This document shows, in pieces, positions 10,587-21,829 of a DNA stretch of 64,000 nucleotides (positions are counted from its first letter, which is position 1; every line of letters starts with the position of its first letter). A program made the position numbers and the translations under genes. The notes under the pieces were generated by a model that saw nothing but the letters and a program-made list of their open reading frames with translations, had not been told where the DNA came from and searched no databases. The DNA comes from Ephydatia muelleri (taxonomy: Eukaryota; Porifera; Demospongiae; Spongillida; Spongillidae). Location of the stretch: contig JABACO010000005.1 of assembly GCA_013339895.1 (NCBI GenBank), positions 248,001-312,000 of the forward strand. The letters are read 5' to 3'.

Positions 10587-11731
10587 GTGACTGACTGGTG
10601 CAAGAGGTGTGTTGTTTGCTCAAGAAGGAAGGGCCCAGCGCCTAAGAATCAAGCTGCACTCCAACCTATCAAGGTTGGTTATCCTCTCCAGATTGTGGCC
10701 ACAGATGTCCTTGGCCCTCTACCCAAAAGCAAGAATGGGAACATGTATGTGCTGGTGGTGTCAGACTACTTTACACGTTGGGCAGAGGCATATGCCAATC
10801 CGAACCAGGAGGCTGAGACAGTTGCTAAGAAGCTGACCAATGAAATGTTTTGTCGGTTTTCTATACCTGACATTCGGACCAGGGTAGACAATTTGAATCC
10901 AAACTGGTATCTGAAATGTGCAAAGTCTGCAAAACACGTACCACACCCCATGGTGATGGATTAGTTGAAAGGTTCAACCGCACTCTGATAAGTATGCTGG
11001 CAACTGCTACTGCGGACCACTCACTGGATTGGGAGGAGTGTCTTCCAAAGGTGTGTTTTGCATATAATACTAGCGTTCAGACCTCTACAGGATGTTCTCC
11101 TTTCTATCTTATGTTTGGGAGACAAGCCAAACTGCCAGTGGACCTCATGTATGGCATGGACAATACACCTGACGTTGAGCTCCCTGAATATGTTGACAAT
11201 TTGAAAAGGACTTTGCAAAAGGCATACGAAGTTGCTCGGGAGCACATTGGAGAAAAACAACAGTTCCAGAAGGAGTTGTATAACCAGAAAGTCCATGGAT
11301 TGCCATTTTGCGTAGGAGACCTGGTCTGGCTGTATTCACCAGCAGTCACGAAAGAAAGATCAAAAAAGTTGCATCTGCCATGGGATGGTGTGTATCGGGT
11401 CATTAAGAGACTTTCCGATGTTAACTATCACATTCAGGCTACGATGGGTCGTTGTAGACGCCTAGTTGTACATTTCAACCGACTCAAGAAATGTTTATTT
11501 GATGTGGAGGCACATGACACTAGAACTGGAAGTAAAGCTGGATTGACCGACAAGGGACTACAGGAAGCAGCTAAATTACCCCTTCCACCTGGGAATGCAC
11601 TTGAGTTGGTGGATGATGGTGGGTATGAAATGGTGTTACCTCAAGAGATACAAGAGGAGGACCATCCTGATGCCCAACCGCAGCAGACCCTACTCAGGCT
11701 GGGGCTGACAATGCACAACGGTATCCCTTGA
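10587..11731 (+). pseudogene. Integrase of Ty3/Gypsy element 1
   Basis: Zinc-binding CKRCVVCSRRKG and the core ATDVLGPLPKSKNGN (first catalytic Asp) lie in 10587-10964. After a frameshift near 10870 the second Asp segment HSDQGRQFES is readable from the DNA. The region around GDGLVERFNRT lacks a few residues normally present before it. The C-terminal part (LVWLYSPAVTKERSKKLHLPWDG) runs to 11731. Context is the 3' end of the element, just before the polypurine tract. Confidence 0.82.
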
Positions 11732-11780
11732 AGAATAGACACCCTCCAGATTATTTTTAATACTAGGACGTATTCTTTCA

Positions 11781-11901
11781 CGAAAAGGGGCCTGTGTAGA
11801 GCTGGGCTCAGCTTCCCCAAGCATCCTAGCTATGAAATGTACCACGACACCTAATTACCAACAGTCAAAAATCACCTCTAAGTTAGGGTAGGAACATTAC
11901 A
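11781..11901 (+). repeat. Polypurine tract and truncated 3' LTR of element 1
   Basis: CGAAAAGGGG immediately precedes TGTGTAGAGCTGGGC at 11793, which is identical to the start of the 5' LTR. After about 15 bases similarity to the 5' LTR is lost. ATTACA at 11896-11901 could be a residual end, but this is weak. Confidence 0.55.
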
Positions 11902-11912
11902 CTGCATAGCTA

Positions 11913-12630
11913 TTGGAAAATGTTAGGTGTCCGCTCGATGGAGCGAGAAGTTACAAAACTGTTGTAAGTTATGTATTGGAAACTCGAGAGGCAACTTGGG
12001 AGAATGAAAAGCATAAGCACTGGTATGATGAAGGTGCAAGAGTTCATCAGTTAAAAGTGGGGCAATCCTGTCTAGTGCTGTTGCCAAAAACAGACTAGCT
12101 CTTAGCACAGTGGAAAGGAACATGCCATGTTTCAGAGTGTTCCATTTGAAGATGTTTTGAATGCATTCCATCTAGGAAGGAAACAATAGAAGTTATGATG
12201 GGGGAATACCCCACATTTGGCAAAGAACAGCTGGAAGAAATGAATGGCAGAAGTTCAGAAAATAGTACGGAATGGACGATCATCACGTAGGGATGGGTCA
12301 TCCATGTCCAATCAAAACATGCAGAAAAATCTATGGATAAGGTGGGATAATTGAGTCTTCTTCTAGTGAATGTTCTTGATGATGGAGAACGAATGACGTG
12401 AGCTTGAGGGTGTGCATAGACTACAGATGACTGAAGGTAAAAGCTTGCCCAGTGCTACCAAAGATAGCCATCGCAAGACAGCATTTGTTACTGTGGGGGT
12501 ACTATTCCTGTTTAGATTAATGCGGCTTGTTTGCAATGGAGCCCCTGCATCATAGTTCTCAAGAGTCTGATAGACCAGCTAATAAAAGACTTTATTTGGA
12601 TGCAATCTTGTCATATTCAGCTGTAGTATT
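11913..12630 (+). pseudogene. Gmr1-like Ty3/Gypsy fragment (integrase end before RT)
   Basis: 11913-12098 encodes VVSYVLETREATWENEKHKHWYDEGA and VGQSCLVLLPKT, the C-terminal integrase pattern of Ty3 elements; the following frame has LAQWKGT. Further on, decayed frames show EYPTFGKEQLEEM (about 12207) and then a reverse transcriptase remnant (DSHRKTAFVT, GAPAS, DQLIKDF, about 12465-12600). Integrase lying upstream of reverse transcriptase is the order of the Gmr1-like clade. Many stops; this is a relic. Confidence 0.55.
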
Positions 12631-13510
12631 TGTTAAGAAAGACACTTCCAGATGGGCACAGTACATGATACAACATCATTAAGTTATGCATGACTTTACA
12701 AAAGAATGCACAATTCATAGTACCTTACACGCAAGTAATTGCTGCATGCTTCAAACTACTCGAGAAAATTCTAGCTGGCACACTCATGCATTTGTTGATT
12801 TATTTCTACACCCTAAAATTGTCAACATGTAATTGTTTGATGGCATCAGTTGTGCACACTTTTTTTCGCATACATCTTCATTGCCCCATTAAGCACTAGG
12901 TTGTGCATAACCTGTAATTTCAGGATCTCGTGCTGCTGTGTTGTTGAATGCGAATGTATATGTCCAATACATGTGTATCAATCTCAGCTACACACAGTTG
13001 CCAAATTCTGTTTACACCTGAGCTATTGAGCTACATATAAGAATGCACAGTAAATTAAAAAAGGGGATCATTCACCCCACACTTCCTTATTGTGAAGAAA
13101 AAGGCCATCTTCTCACCATGAAAACAAATGGCATCTCACTCTAATGCTGCAATATTGTCATAGCCATCAGTGATTGGCATTTTCTTGAGTACTACTTGAC
13201 CACAACTGAAACACAAAAATGAATAGTACCAATCACAAGTGACAACTACCATGTTCAATAAATTATACCCAGGTTAACTCATTTGTGCATTGGTTTTTGC
13301 TTTATAATCATTGACATATCCAGATAGGTTTATTCATTTTAATATCGTCATACATGCAACTTAGTAGCATGTACTTTCATTCTCACAGCACAAGCATGCT
13401 CCCATCAAAATGATGTGAAACTAAATACTATTACATGCATAGGGTACACCGAGGCCAGTTGTCACACGGGTTGGTTGTCACAAATTTTATATCTTTGAAA
13501 CAATACCCCC
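12631..13510. other. Gap without recognised gene
   Basis: AT-rich sequence without recognisable domains or repeat termini. Short frames near 12690-12899 have no resemblance to known families. Confidence 0.4.
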
Positions 13511-13516
13511 AAGTCC

Positions 13517-13620
13517 ATGGTAGTAGCAGAGCTATATGGCTGTCTCAGCTTGTTATTGGTTAGAGCTAACGCTCGATCAATCCTGGTCCGCTCCTATACC
13601 CAAACACCACAACAACAAAA
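13517..13620 (+). pseudogene. 3' end of a retroelement-like ORF
   Basis: AELYGCLSLLLVRANARSILVRS resembles the extreme C-terminus of the repeat-borne frame at 34273-34560 (GRLNVHLVRANATAILSR). Both appear to be 3' ends of the same multicopy retroelement-type polyprotein. The rest of the element is not visible here. Confidence 0.45.
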
Positions 13621-13739
13621 TGAATTGTGTACGTCGTTGTATGCATTTGTGTCTTTGTGTCAAATTGTTTATGTGAGTGTACATGTATATATTATTGTAT
13701 AGTCTGTGTTTATTATTCTTGTCCGCATTATTATTTTCA

Positions 13740-14740
13740 TATAAAAGAAACAATGAGTGATAAAAATGTACAATTGTCATATGGAATATAGGTAATGATA
13801 TACTGTGCTCAAATAAAAACTTTCAGTTACCATAAGTGTACGTACAGCTGATTTACTATTATGTCTGTTGTATTTTTACAATGTTGAGCAATTCTGTGGT
13901 CTTCAGTATTAACGATTGTATTGCGTATACAAAAATAACATAAAATTTAGTTTACAAATAATGATCAATACACGGGCTGCTGTGCAGTGCATTAAAACCC
14001 AAATATCAATTCCAACTGAGTAACCAATGCTTTAATTACAGTGGAATGTTTGTCACACAGGGTAAAGGGTCTATTCAATGTCATCCATTCATGGTATTTT
14101 GAAACCAAAAATACTTTATATGAGAAATAGTTTTTATAAATAAAGGACTTTCAACTACTCATGCAATAGAAATAATAAGTAAAAGAAGTTAATAATAAAA
14201 ATAATAAATTTAAATGAATAAACCTATCAATGTACTTTTAACCATATCCAAAAATGTAGCCACGCATCTATGTCGACCTCTAAATGAGGTTATATCAAAC
14301 ATCTACAGTCGCCTCAGCCTCACCCTCATGAGGCAGGATACCAGGGCAATTTTGGCCAGATGTGTCTCTCCAAACACCTGCTGTGACTTTTAGTGATTTG
14401 TAGTGCTTATGTTTTAAATACGTATTCATATATATTATAAATGATTATTATACAATAAATAAATAACATACTCAAGCACATATTAGCACATAAACTGATG
14501 TGGGTAGTCCAGCCCCATCATCCGTGTGAACTGCACTCCATTTCACTGCTTCCTCTTATGCACAGATTTGCAAACGCCAATGTCGCCCTTACCCATCCAG
14601 TCAAGTAGCTGTTAATAAATCAATACAGTTCCATATTGTAACAACCAATCCAGGCATGGGGCTGGTTGTCACAGCAGTATCCCATATTTATAAACAAATT
14701 CTGTTATTAATGAGGTTGCTGCCAAAGTGTACCTAGGTGA
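13740..14740. other. AT-rich gap with scattered GGTTGTCACA motifs
   Basis: No gene recognised. The motif TTGTCACA, or its complement, recurs near 13456, 13474, 14050, 14666 and 14816, often next to GG-rich sequence. It may be a dispersed-repeat signature, but no complete element could be delimited. Confidence 0.35.
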
Positions 14741-14744
14741 TGCC

Positions 14745-14796
14745 CTATTGGAGCTGGAATTACCGCGGCTGCTGGCACCAGACTTGCCCTCCAATG
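14745..14796 (-). pseudogene. 18S rRNA fragment (530-loop region)
   Basis: About 51 bases on the minus strand match the universally conserved small-subunit rRNA segment containing GTGCCAGCAGCCGCGGTAAT, from the GGGCAAGTCTGGTGCC part to CCAGCTCCAATAG. Identity ends abruptly on both sides, so this is an isolated rDNA fragment and not a ribosomal gene. Confidence 0.88.
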
Positions 14797-14799
14797 TAA

Positions 14800-15088
14800 C
14801 ATGAAGTACAAAAAATGTGACAACCGGCCCCAATTTCCCCTATAGATCAGAGCATGCCACGCCAACCATGACACACCTTCATACTCGTGTGTGAGCACGC
14901 TGTTATACTGTCATTTCCTCATTGATATAGAAACAAAGCAAACTGCACATATGACTGTTAACACCGTCACACTCTAAAACCAGCCATTGTTAGACACATG
15001 CTATCAGTTTTGTTGAATTGGTCCCTGGATATGTCAGCTGCACACACCCCAGGGCTGTTACACTTATTTCTTCTATACTGCCTTACAG
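14800..15088. other. Region upstream of the VioB-like gene
   Basis: No coding sequence recognised. It ends with a pyrimidine-rich stretch and a good 3' splice site (TTCTTCTATACTGCCTTACAG, ending 15088), which suggests that at least one short 5' exon with the start codon lies upstream, unidentified. Confidence 0.5.
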
Positions 15089-18000
15089 GTTTCAATTCCA
15101 GGCTATCTGAAGTGGGTCATACCTCGGTATTCCTCGTCTAGCCTTCACCGGTCGTGTACGCATTGATATCAATTCTGTAAACAACTTCGTCTGCAACTTT
15201 GATCTAGATGAACCTATTAAATATGGCGAACAATTCAACGATTTCAACCCTAATGGTACAGGAGAATTTTCATTTTTCGACTGCTTCGTGACATCAGCAC
15301 TATCCAGCACTGCTGGATCCTCCATTCCTGATGCAGTCATGAATAACAAGGTGGTTAATAACCTCAACGAAACATATCCGAAGCTAGTCGATATTGATGT
15401 TGGCTATCAACGTGCAACGGTATATGGCCTCACCCTTGCCATCGTAAATAGTGATGGTAATATTGTTCTGCAGGGAAGACTGGAACCAATGATGATTTCA
15501 CAGGACATATGGGCAAGGCATGTCTGCGTCCCTGGAGTAGCTGCGGGATTAAGTGGACAATCAGTTTCTTTTCTTACTAACGTTAAGTGGGGCGATACAT
15601 CTGGATCACCGACATTGCGAGATCTTCAGGTTGAGAGTGCAAAACGAAGAGGAAATCTTTCGATTTCATTAACAATACATTCTTTCACTTCTGACAATGA
15701 CAGTAGAAACTTTTCTTTAGGGTATGTGATTGGTGCAATTGGCATTGCAGAAACAGATGAACCAATGCAGTTTGCTGGCGACAGAATCCTGTCGTATGAA
15801 AATGTCAAACAGCTGGATATTCAAATGAACACCAGTGACGAATGCTTTCATTTTCTGTCCCAAGGTAATGGTCACCCAACTTGGATGTACAAGGCGCCCT
15901 TTCAGATCAGCCACAATAACAGATTAACCGTAGACTTAAGCAACAGTATATCGCTAAATGAGTATGCCAATTTCATAGACATCGGGGACCTGTGGCTTGG
16001 GGTTAAAAATCCAAAAAACAATTGTATTCATGTGATAGGTGACCACATACCTTACCTTCACGCAGGCTGGATTCCTGCTGGGTGCATTGTTGATCAAATA
16101 CTCAGCACAGACGAGCTTCAACTTCTGTCATTATCACAATTGGTCATAGTTTCGCACTACAGAAGACCCTCGCCTGCTAACTCCTACAAATGAGCATCAA
16201 CCAATTACATCTCTGCCTGTAGTGTCATGTGAAGCAAGAGCTCATATCTTCAGCTGATGCTGCAGGAAGTTCCAGTGTTTATTCGACCTATTGATTTTTA
16301 CCATGGCAGGCTCGAGTATAATGAAACAATCTCCATCCGAATCAAAGTAACACAGTATGGGAAACCAATGGAAAATCAAACGGTTCAAATACATCATCGT
16401 AGAAGCCGCGAAACTTTTCCAAGACGCGGGATTGTACCCATGTCATATTACGCTACAACGAATTCACAGGGACTTGCTACGTTCATATTTCAGGTTGTGA
16501 AACGAATTCCATTTCCACGCCGCTATCGCCAACCAGTACCGCCGTGCAACAAGACAGAGCTGCCTATCGATGGTCAGTTGTATCTTTTTAGATACAATGT
16601 TAGCGGAAAACCTCTTGTATTAAGTGCAAACAATACAACCTATTTAACTTACATCAATGATATTGCCCTCCTAGCATTCTCGTATTATGTTCAGCCAGAC
16701 GAGCCTACATGGATTGACGATGTGGAACCAATTTTCAGACAGTACGAATGCCTGTTCCCTGTCATGAGAGGCATAGTACGTCTGGGAAGCTATAATGAAG
16801 TTACATCGCCTCATAGTATCTATTCCATGAGTCTGGGTATTGAACATCCAGGCTATATGCCCGTCTCAAGAAATTTGTCCCCATTGAAGCGATCCATGAT
16901 TCTTAAATGGGTCAATCAAGTGCCCAGGCCAAAATATTCGCCTAAGATAAGGGAAGTTCCTTCTGCAGGGATCTGTTCAAATACAAAAATAGTGCACTCA
17001 CTTAACTATTGGAAACAGCATTTTCTTCCTGAGCGATGTCATGCATGTCCGATTGAACCTGAACTAAGTGATATGTATTTCCAGCGTCTATTTACTAAAG
17101 GAGATTTCTCATCTGTCTGTCCGCCCGTTGTTTGGCTATATCAGAAGAAATAATGAACGCAAAACTGGAATATGCTCTTTGGAAATGCTTAGAAGACAAC
17201 TACAATTAGCGATTGAACTTGAGTTTTTTATAATACCAGTTTACTTAACTTCAATGTGGTCCATCGTTGAAGGTTACAATCAGGAAATATACCACAAGAT
17301 TCACTCTGTCGTCATTCAAGAGATGCAACACGTGGCTCAGGTAGCAAACATATTGCTAGCGATTGGAGGTAGGCCAGTCCTAGATAGCAACACAACAGCT
17401 CCACAGTACCCAACACTCGGGCTGCCTGGAGGAGTACTTCCTCATGTACGTGTAAATATCGAAAAATTCTCGAAGGAGCAAGTGTATAAGCTATTTATGG
17501 TTATTGAAATGCCTCACAACTTATCGGTAGCAACAAACAGTTCTGTGATATTTAACAATACTATAGGGCAATTCTATACAGAAATAAAGGATTGTATTGG
17601 GTTTCTTGGAGATAGCGTTTTCATACAAAACAAAAAAGCCAAGCAATTAATATGGCCTGCTGTTAACGTTGTCACTGATGTACCCACGGCCAATACAGCG
17701 ATTGATATAATCACGCATCAAGGTGAAGGAGCGGCTCCAATAGATCCAAGACAGGCAAGCAATGGTTCCCCCAATGAAATAGCCCACTTCTATGAGTTTG
17801 AGGAGATAGTTTGCCAAAGGCACCTCATCAGTGATGACCAAAAAACATATTGTTATAGTGGTGACCCCATTTCATTTGACCCCTTGGGTGTGTGGCCCAT
17901 GCAACCCAATCCCAGCAAAGACAAGATAAAACATAACTCAAATTGCTATGTAGAGGTCAAGGCATTCCATGGTGCTTATAGGTCCCTGCTAAGAAAACTT

Positions 18001-18162
18001 CAGGACATTTTCGATGGTGATGCACATAGAATGACAGATGCCATAGCTATGATGAAGTCGCTGTCTACTCATGGACGTAAGGTGATGTGGACTAAAATCA
18101 TGGAAGGTGAATCTGAAGGCAATGATACTACTTGTGGTCCTATGTGGGATTATGACTGGTAG
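15089..18162 (+). CDS. VioB/RebD/StaD-type iminophenyl-pyruvate dimer synthase homologue (disrupted)
   Basis: In bacteria this family joins two oxidised amino-acid imines (tryptophan-derived in violacein and rebeccamycin pathways) using a ferritin-like iron centre. The N-terminal part has IPRLAFTGRVRID and FNPNGTGEFSFFDC (15129-15285), upstream of the first in-frame Met at 15288. The middle part (16257-17153) has VFIRPIDF, FRQYECLFPVM and MPVSRNLSPLKR. The C-terminal ferritin-like domain (about 17180-18162) has LQLAIELEFFIIPVY, VVIQEMQHVAQVANILLAIGG, PGGVLPHVRVNIEKFS, FMVIEMP, HQGEGAAP and HFYEFEEI. Glu and His of these motifs are the likely metal ligands. Total is about 1000 codons, the family's usual length. 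Three breaks are seen: two compensating shifts near 16150 and 16255, and a one-base shift near 17145 (in AGAAATAATG). No introns are evident within the 3 kb. It could be a pseudogene or carry assembly indels. The start codon is not identified. Confidence 0.85.
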
Positions 18163-18394
18163 TGAATACGTATGTGAAATCAAAATCAAATATGATTTGC
18201 ATAGGTTTGTTTGCAGTATATGTGTGTATGATAATAGTTCACAGCTCTTGGAAATGCATGATAGGACCATAAAATGAAATCAAAATTTGAAAAAACATTA
18301 TACGGAATATATGTGATGTATGTAACAAGAGGCACTAATTTTGTGACACAAATTGTGTAGTAATGACACCACTCACTTTGCAATAATATTTCAG

Positions 18395-18509
18395 CATTCA
18401 ACAGCATCAAACATCCTGGCAGGGGTCTGGGCCGGGGTAGGCGTGGCGCGGCAAGTTTGGGGGGTGTGGTGATATGGCCACCACCCACCGTGCCATATCC
18501 CTGCCCAAG
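18395..18509 (+). CDS. Possible exon upstream of TAZ1 exons
   Basis: Bounded by a splice acceptor (AATATTTCAG ending 18394) and a strong donor (CCCAAG followed by GTGAGG at 18510). One frame begins with glutamine-rich IQQHQTSWQGSGPG, but then meets a stop. Position and composition would suit the region before TAZ1 in a CBP/p300 gene. This is inference from context only. Confidence 0.25.
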
Positions 18510-18878
18510 GTGAGGAGGCAATACAAGCCTACTCCACCCCCCAAACAATGACTAGAAATAGGTTGTTTAATTATTGGTAGGTGATATGGCTGTGTGGAGT
18601 TCTGATGTAACGGAGTTATGCCGCACTGCTTCCTGACAGCCACATAATACAGCTTTGACCCATCCAAACCTGGGTCAAAGTCACCTACACGGCGAAACCA
18701 CTATCCGGAGATGGGTTGCAACGGTGCTCCGTCTCTTTCGAACATGACAGACTTCCACGGAAACGTTCAGTGATGGTGCCCGTGTATGCATGAACGGACG
18801 ACCGTCCTCCTTATATTGACGTCAAGGTCACGTCATCGATGAGTCACCTCCGTTCTAAATTCAAAAAATTGACCTCAG

Positions 18879-19293
18879 AGCCAGAGAAGAGGAAGCTAAT
18901 CCAACAGCAGCAGGTCCTCTTGCTCCACGCCCGTAAGTGCCAGAGGAGGGAAAGGGAGGAGCAGGCCAATGAGTACCGACAGGCACAATACCCAACTGTT
19001 GACCCATGAAGAACGTCCTGACGCACATGACCGAGTGCGCTCCGCTGGCAGTGTGTGTACTTGTCAGTTGAATATTCATGAGAGAGGTGGAGTGGGGGAG
19101 GGGTAATGGAACAAGGGAAAACGAATAATTGGTGATTTAGTGACATTCTTTTCTTCTGTGTACACAGATCCATATTGTGCGTCATCCAGGCAGATTATCA
19201 CTCACTGGAAGAACTGCCAGCGTCAGAACTGTCCTGTGTGCCTGCCCTTCCGACACGCCTCCCTCCTCCACACTACGGCCAACCCCAATCCAG
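18879..19293 (+). pseudogene. CBP/EP300 TAZ1 zinc-finger exons (damaged)
   Basis: TAZ1 of CBP/p300 coactivators is a zinc-binding scaffold that binds transcription factors in the nucleus. Exon A (acceptor at 18878) encodes [20 protein letters not shown] and CQRRE; after a shift, the [11 protein letters not shown] segment reads from ATG 19009. Exon B (19168-19293, acceptor TACACAG, donor CAG/GTAGGA) encodes [20 protein letters not shown] and [10 protein letters not shown]. Between the parts of exon A a frameshift and a TGA stand where the family has a Cys and an Arg. Because introns are kept, this is a genomic fragment, not a retrocopy. It may be a pseudogene piece or a live gene with sequence errors. 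Confidence 0.75.
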
Positions 19294-19299
19294 GTAGGA

Positions 19300-20095
19300 G
19301 TGGTGGAATGATTCTAACATGTGAGCCCAATACAAGTAGCCTGGACCAAGGAACAGTGACTATTACCATAAGTGTGCACGCCTTATATATTAGTTGTCTA
19401 GCCCTGTGAAAGGAGTGTTTCTGTACTACATTCTAGTGATACTGGTTCAATGCAAATTAGATGAATGCATTATAAATGCTGATTCAGAATTAATTCGCGG
19501 TTTGCGTAATCACGACATACTTCCGTAATCGTTCCATACAACAGTATGGGACAAGCGTACTAGATTTTTTTTCCCCAGCTTAGCTCCCTTACGATTGTTT
19601 GTGCAGCACATTTGACAAGATTTTTAAGTATGTCACCAGATTTTTCCCGACTAAGGCCTCGGTTCCATTCAATTTGCTGGGCCTTTTTTTCTAATGTACG
19701 CGAGGTCAATGAGTTGAGATTCTCATCATAATACTCCACGGTCTATAACTTCAAAACTTTATAGTCCTGTTGTCTATTCCCTTGTGAAACATATAGCAGA
19801 TTCATAAAGCAACTATTCTATGCTTTTAAACATAGATCTTCCCATTTGAAAAAATTCGGTTCCATCCTCCACAGAATATTCCATATTGGTGCTCCGTCTT
19901 GTGCCAACAAAAATCGAAATATGAACCAAGTGTGCCGCGCGCTCTTTCTTGCCATTGGCTGCTAACGCTACTAACGGCAAGGTTTGTTCCTCAATATTGA
20001 GCGCAAGCTCATAGACTACTGCATGGCGAAGTGGTCAGTAAGTAGTAGCTTGTTCAGCCGACAGCGTGCGTATCCATGACCCTTACACTGTGTAA
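19300..20095. other. Gap without recognised gene
   Basis: No recognisable coding or repeat structure was found after the TAZ1 exon B donor. Further CBP exons were looked for and not seen before 20 kb. Confidence 0.4.
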
Positions 20096-20290
20096 AAAGG
20101 GTTGTTATACTCGCCTGCATAACATTGTTATACAAGTAGTTATACAGTATCTGTTATACACATTGCGTATAATTATGTATAACTGTGTATAATGGTAGTG
20201 TGTGCTAATCAAAAAAACCACACAGTGTATAAAAGGTTGTTATACTCGTCCGTATATCACTGTTATACAAGTACATTTTGTATAATTGTG
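20096..20290. repeat. Tandem CACTA-like terminal sequences
   Basis: CACTGTGTAAAAAGGGTTGT at 20096 and CACAGTGTATAAAAGGTTGT at 20221 are direct repeats, each followed by TATACTCG and clusters of GTTATACAAGTA. They resemble the ends of the CACTA element at 32976 (CACAGTGCAAAAAGTT, then TGTTATACGAC). No matching inverted end or target duplication was located. Confidence 0.5.
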
Positions 20291-21020
20291 TACTACTACC
20301 GTAACCTCGCAATTAGAATCCGCGGCTTCTAATCGGTACTAGAAACGCTTGCCCGGGAGTTTTTAATACCCTCCACGGAACTAGAAATTTCGCCGTAACG
20401 GCATGCAATTTTGCTGTCATATTTTGGAAATGCAATCTCGATGGTCCCTTCGTGTGCGCAGAGATAATTGGAAACTAATCACGGACGCCATAGACTTATG
20501 CATTTTTAACGCGCGCGATCCTCGCAAGCGTGAATCACACATTAGTAGACCAAAAAGGGGGCGGATTTTGTACTTTGAATACAAGTCTTGAATGCCACAA
20601 GGTAACTAACTACCCTTTTTCGATTTTAATACGGGCAGCGTATAGATAATCAACCATAGATTCATTAGGCGCTGCTAGATTTGGTGTAAAAAAATAACTT
20701 ATATACGGATAACGAAAATTAGCCTTTTTTTTTACTTGTGGGGGAGAATCCGCTGATCTAGACGAGCTGTTATCGTCTTGTTTGGTATATATACTTCATA
20801 TAGGCTATTGTGTGCCCATCGCTTTCGTTTTGGCGCATAGCGTCCTTGTAACCCTTACAATCACATTTCCTATACCCTTAGTTTGTGGGGAGCTACGCCG
20901 TTGTGATACCGAACCGACTGGTTTTGGTACATTAGTTTGACAGTGCAGTGTTGGTTGTGTGCCCATCGCATGTTTTTAAAGGCCAAGCGTGTCCCATTTG
21001 TTTAGTGAATTGCTACAAAG
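20291..21020. other. Gap without recognised gene
   Basis: Nothing identifiable. A 62-codon frame at 20403 has no resemblance to known proteins. Confidence 0.35.
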
Positions 21021-21823
21021 GTGATGATGGGAGGAAGAAAATCTAAACGCCGGAACATTAAGAACGCGGGAAGAAAGAAAAGTGCATCTTTGAAGCTGAT
21101 TGTGGCTATTCCTTGCAATCATATTAAGGTTGCAGTTTCAGAAGGCTTAGCTTTATCTCAGCTTGTTCCAGAATCCTTAATCCCTGTGGATATGTTGTCT
21201 GAGGTTGTTCCGGAGTCCCTACGTCCTGTGGAATCACTCCCTGTCTGTTTACCCATGTCTCTTTTAACAGCTGGTTTGGTAGAATCTTTGTATTCTTTTA
21301 TAACAGGATAGCTAGAGTGACACTTCCTACATCATGGGTGGTTTTCAATTCAGATGGATCATCTATGTCCATATCCAAGTTAGTGTCACAAGGCAGTGGC
21401 AAGGCAGCAACAATTGCCATGTCAGTGGTTGTTGACATGGACATGCAGTGGTGTATTCACAGGCCTCTGCATGTTCCAATGTGTTCACTTCTTAGTGGTA
21501 TGCCAATCTTGCTAAACTCAGTTGACAGTGTCTTCACAATTCTTAATTTCTTGGACAACACCAAATTCTGTGCTGGTAATCCTGATAAGGTTTTAGTAGC
21601 TGTTTGGTGCCAGCAAATGCTTTCTCTACATGGTTGTTCAGGTAATTGTGATAGCTCTGGTCAAAGCAACTTGTACGGATTCTTTCCAGGAGTGCGCGCG
21701 TTGATTGGTGTTGATTGGCTGTGTTTCCAATCCCTCTATATATTCATCTCTGGTGTACGCAACCTTCGATTGTGCTCAAGATGTAGCCGAGGACATTCGC
21801 GATACTCGGCATGCATGTAATGC
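21021..21823 (+). pseudogene. N-terminal fragment of a repeat-borne (transposase-type) protein family
   Basis: Two adjoining frames (21021-21311 and 21317-21820) together show a pattern I associate with multicopy invertebrate transposon proteins: WVVFNSDGSSMSISKLVSQ, VVVDMDMQWCIHR, LLNSVDSVFTILNFLD, FCAGNPDKVLV and a terminal CSRC-type cysteine pair. The frame breaks at 21303-21317, and the catalytic part is not present. The specific superfamily cannot be named with confidence. Confidence 0.45.
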
Positions 21824-21829
21824 AATACA

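Larger units (their letters stand above)
6016..11901 (+). mobile_element. Ty3/Gypsy LTR retrotransposon 1 (degenerate)
   Basis: Order seen: 5' LTR, tRNA-Ser primer site, gag, protease, reverse transcriptase, RNase H, integrase, polypurine tract and the beginning of a 3' LTR. Gag is interrupted by a hAT element. Pol has several frameshifts, a deletion that removes the reverse transcriptase YxDD box, and a small deletion in the integrase core. The 3' LTR matches the 5' LTR for only about 15 bases, and the right edge is uncertain. The copy cannot be autonomous. Confidence 0.85.

Noticed and set aside
21316..21823. Independent host gene
   Set aside because: Pattern (FCAGNPDK, paired cysteines, broken frame) fits a multicopy transposon protein better than a host gene.
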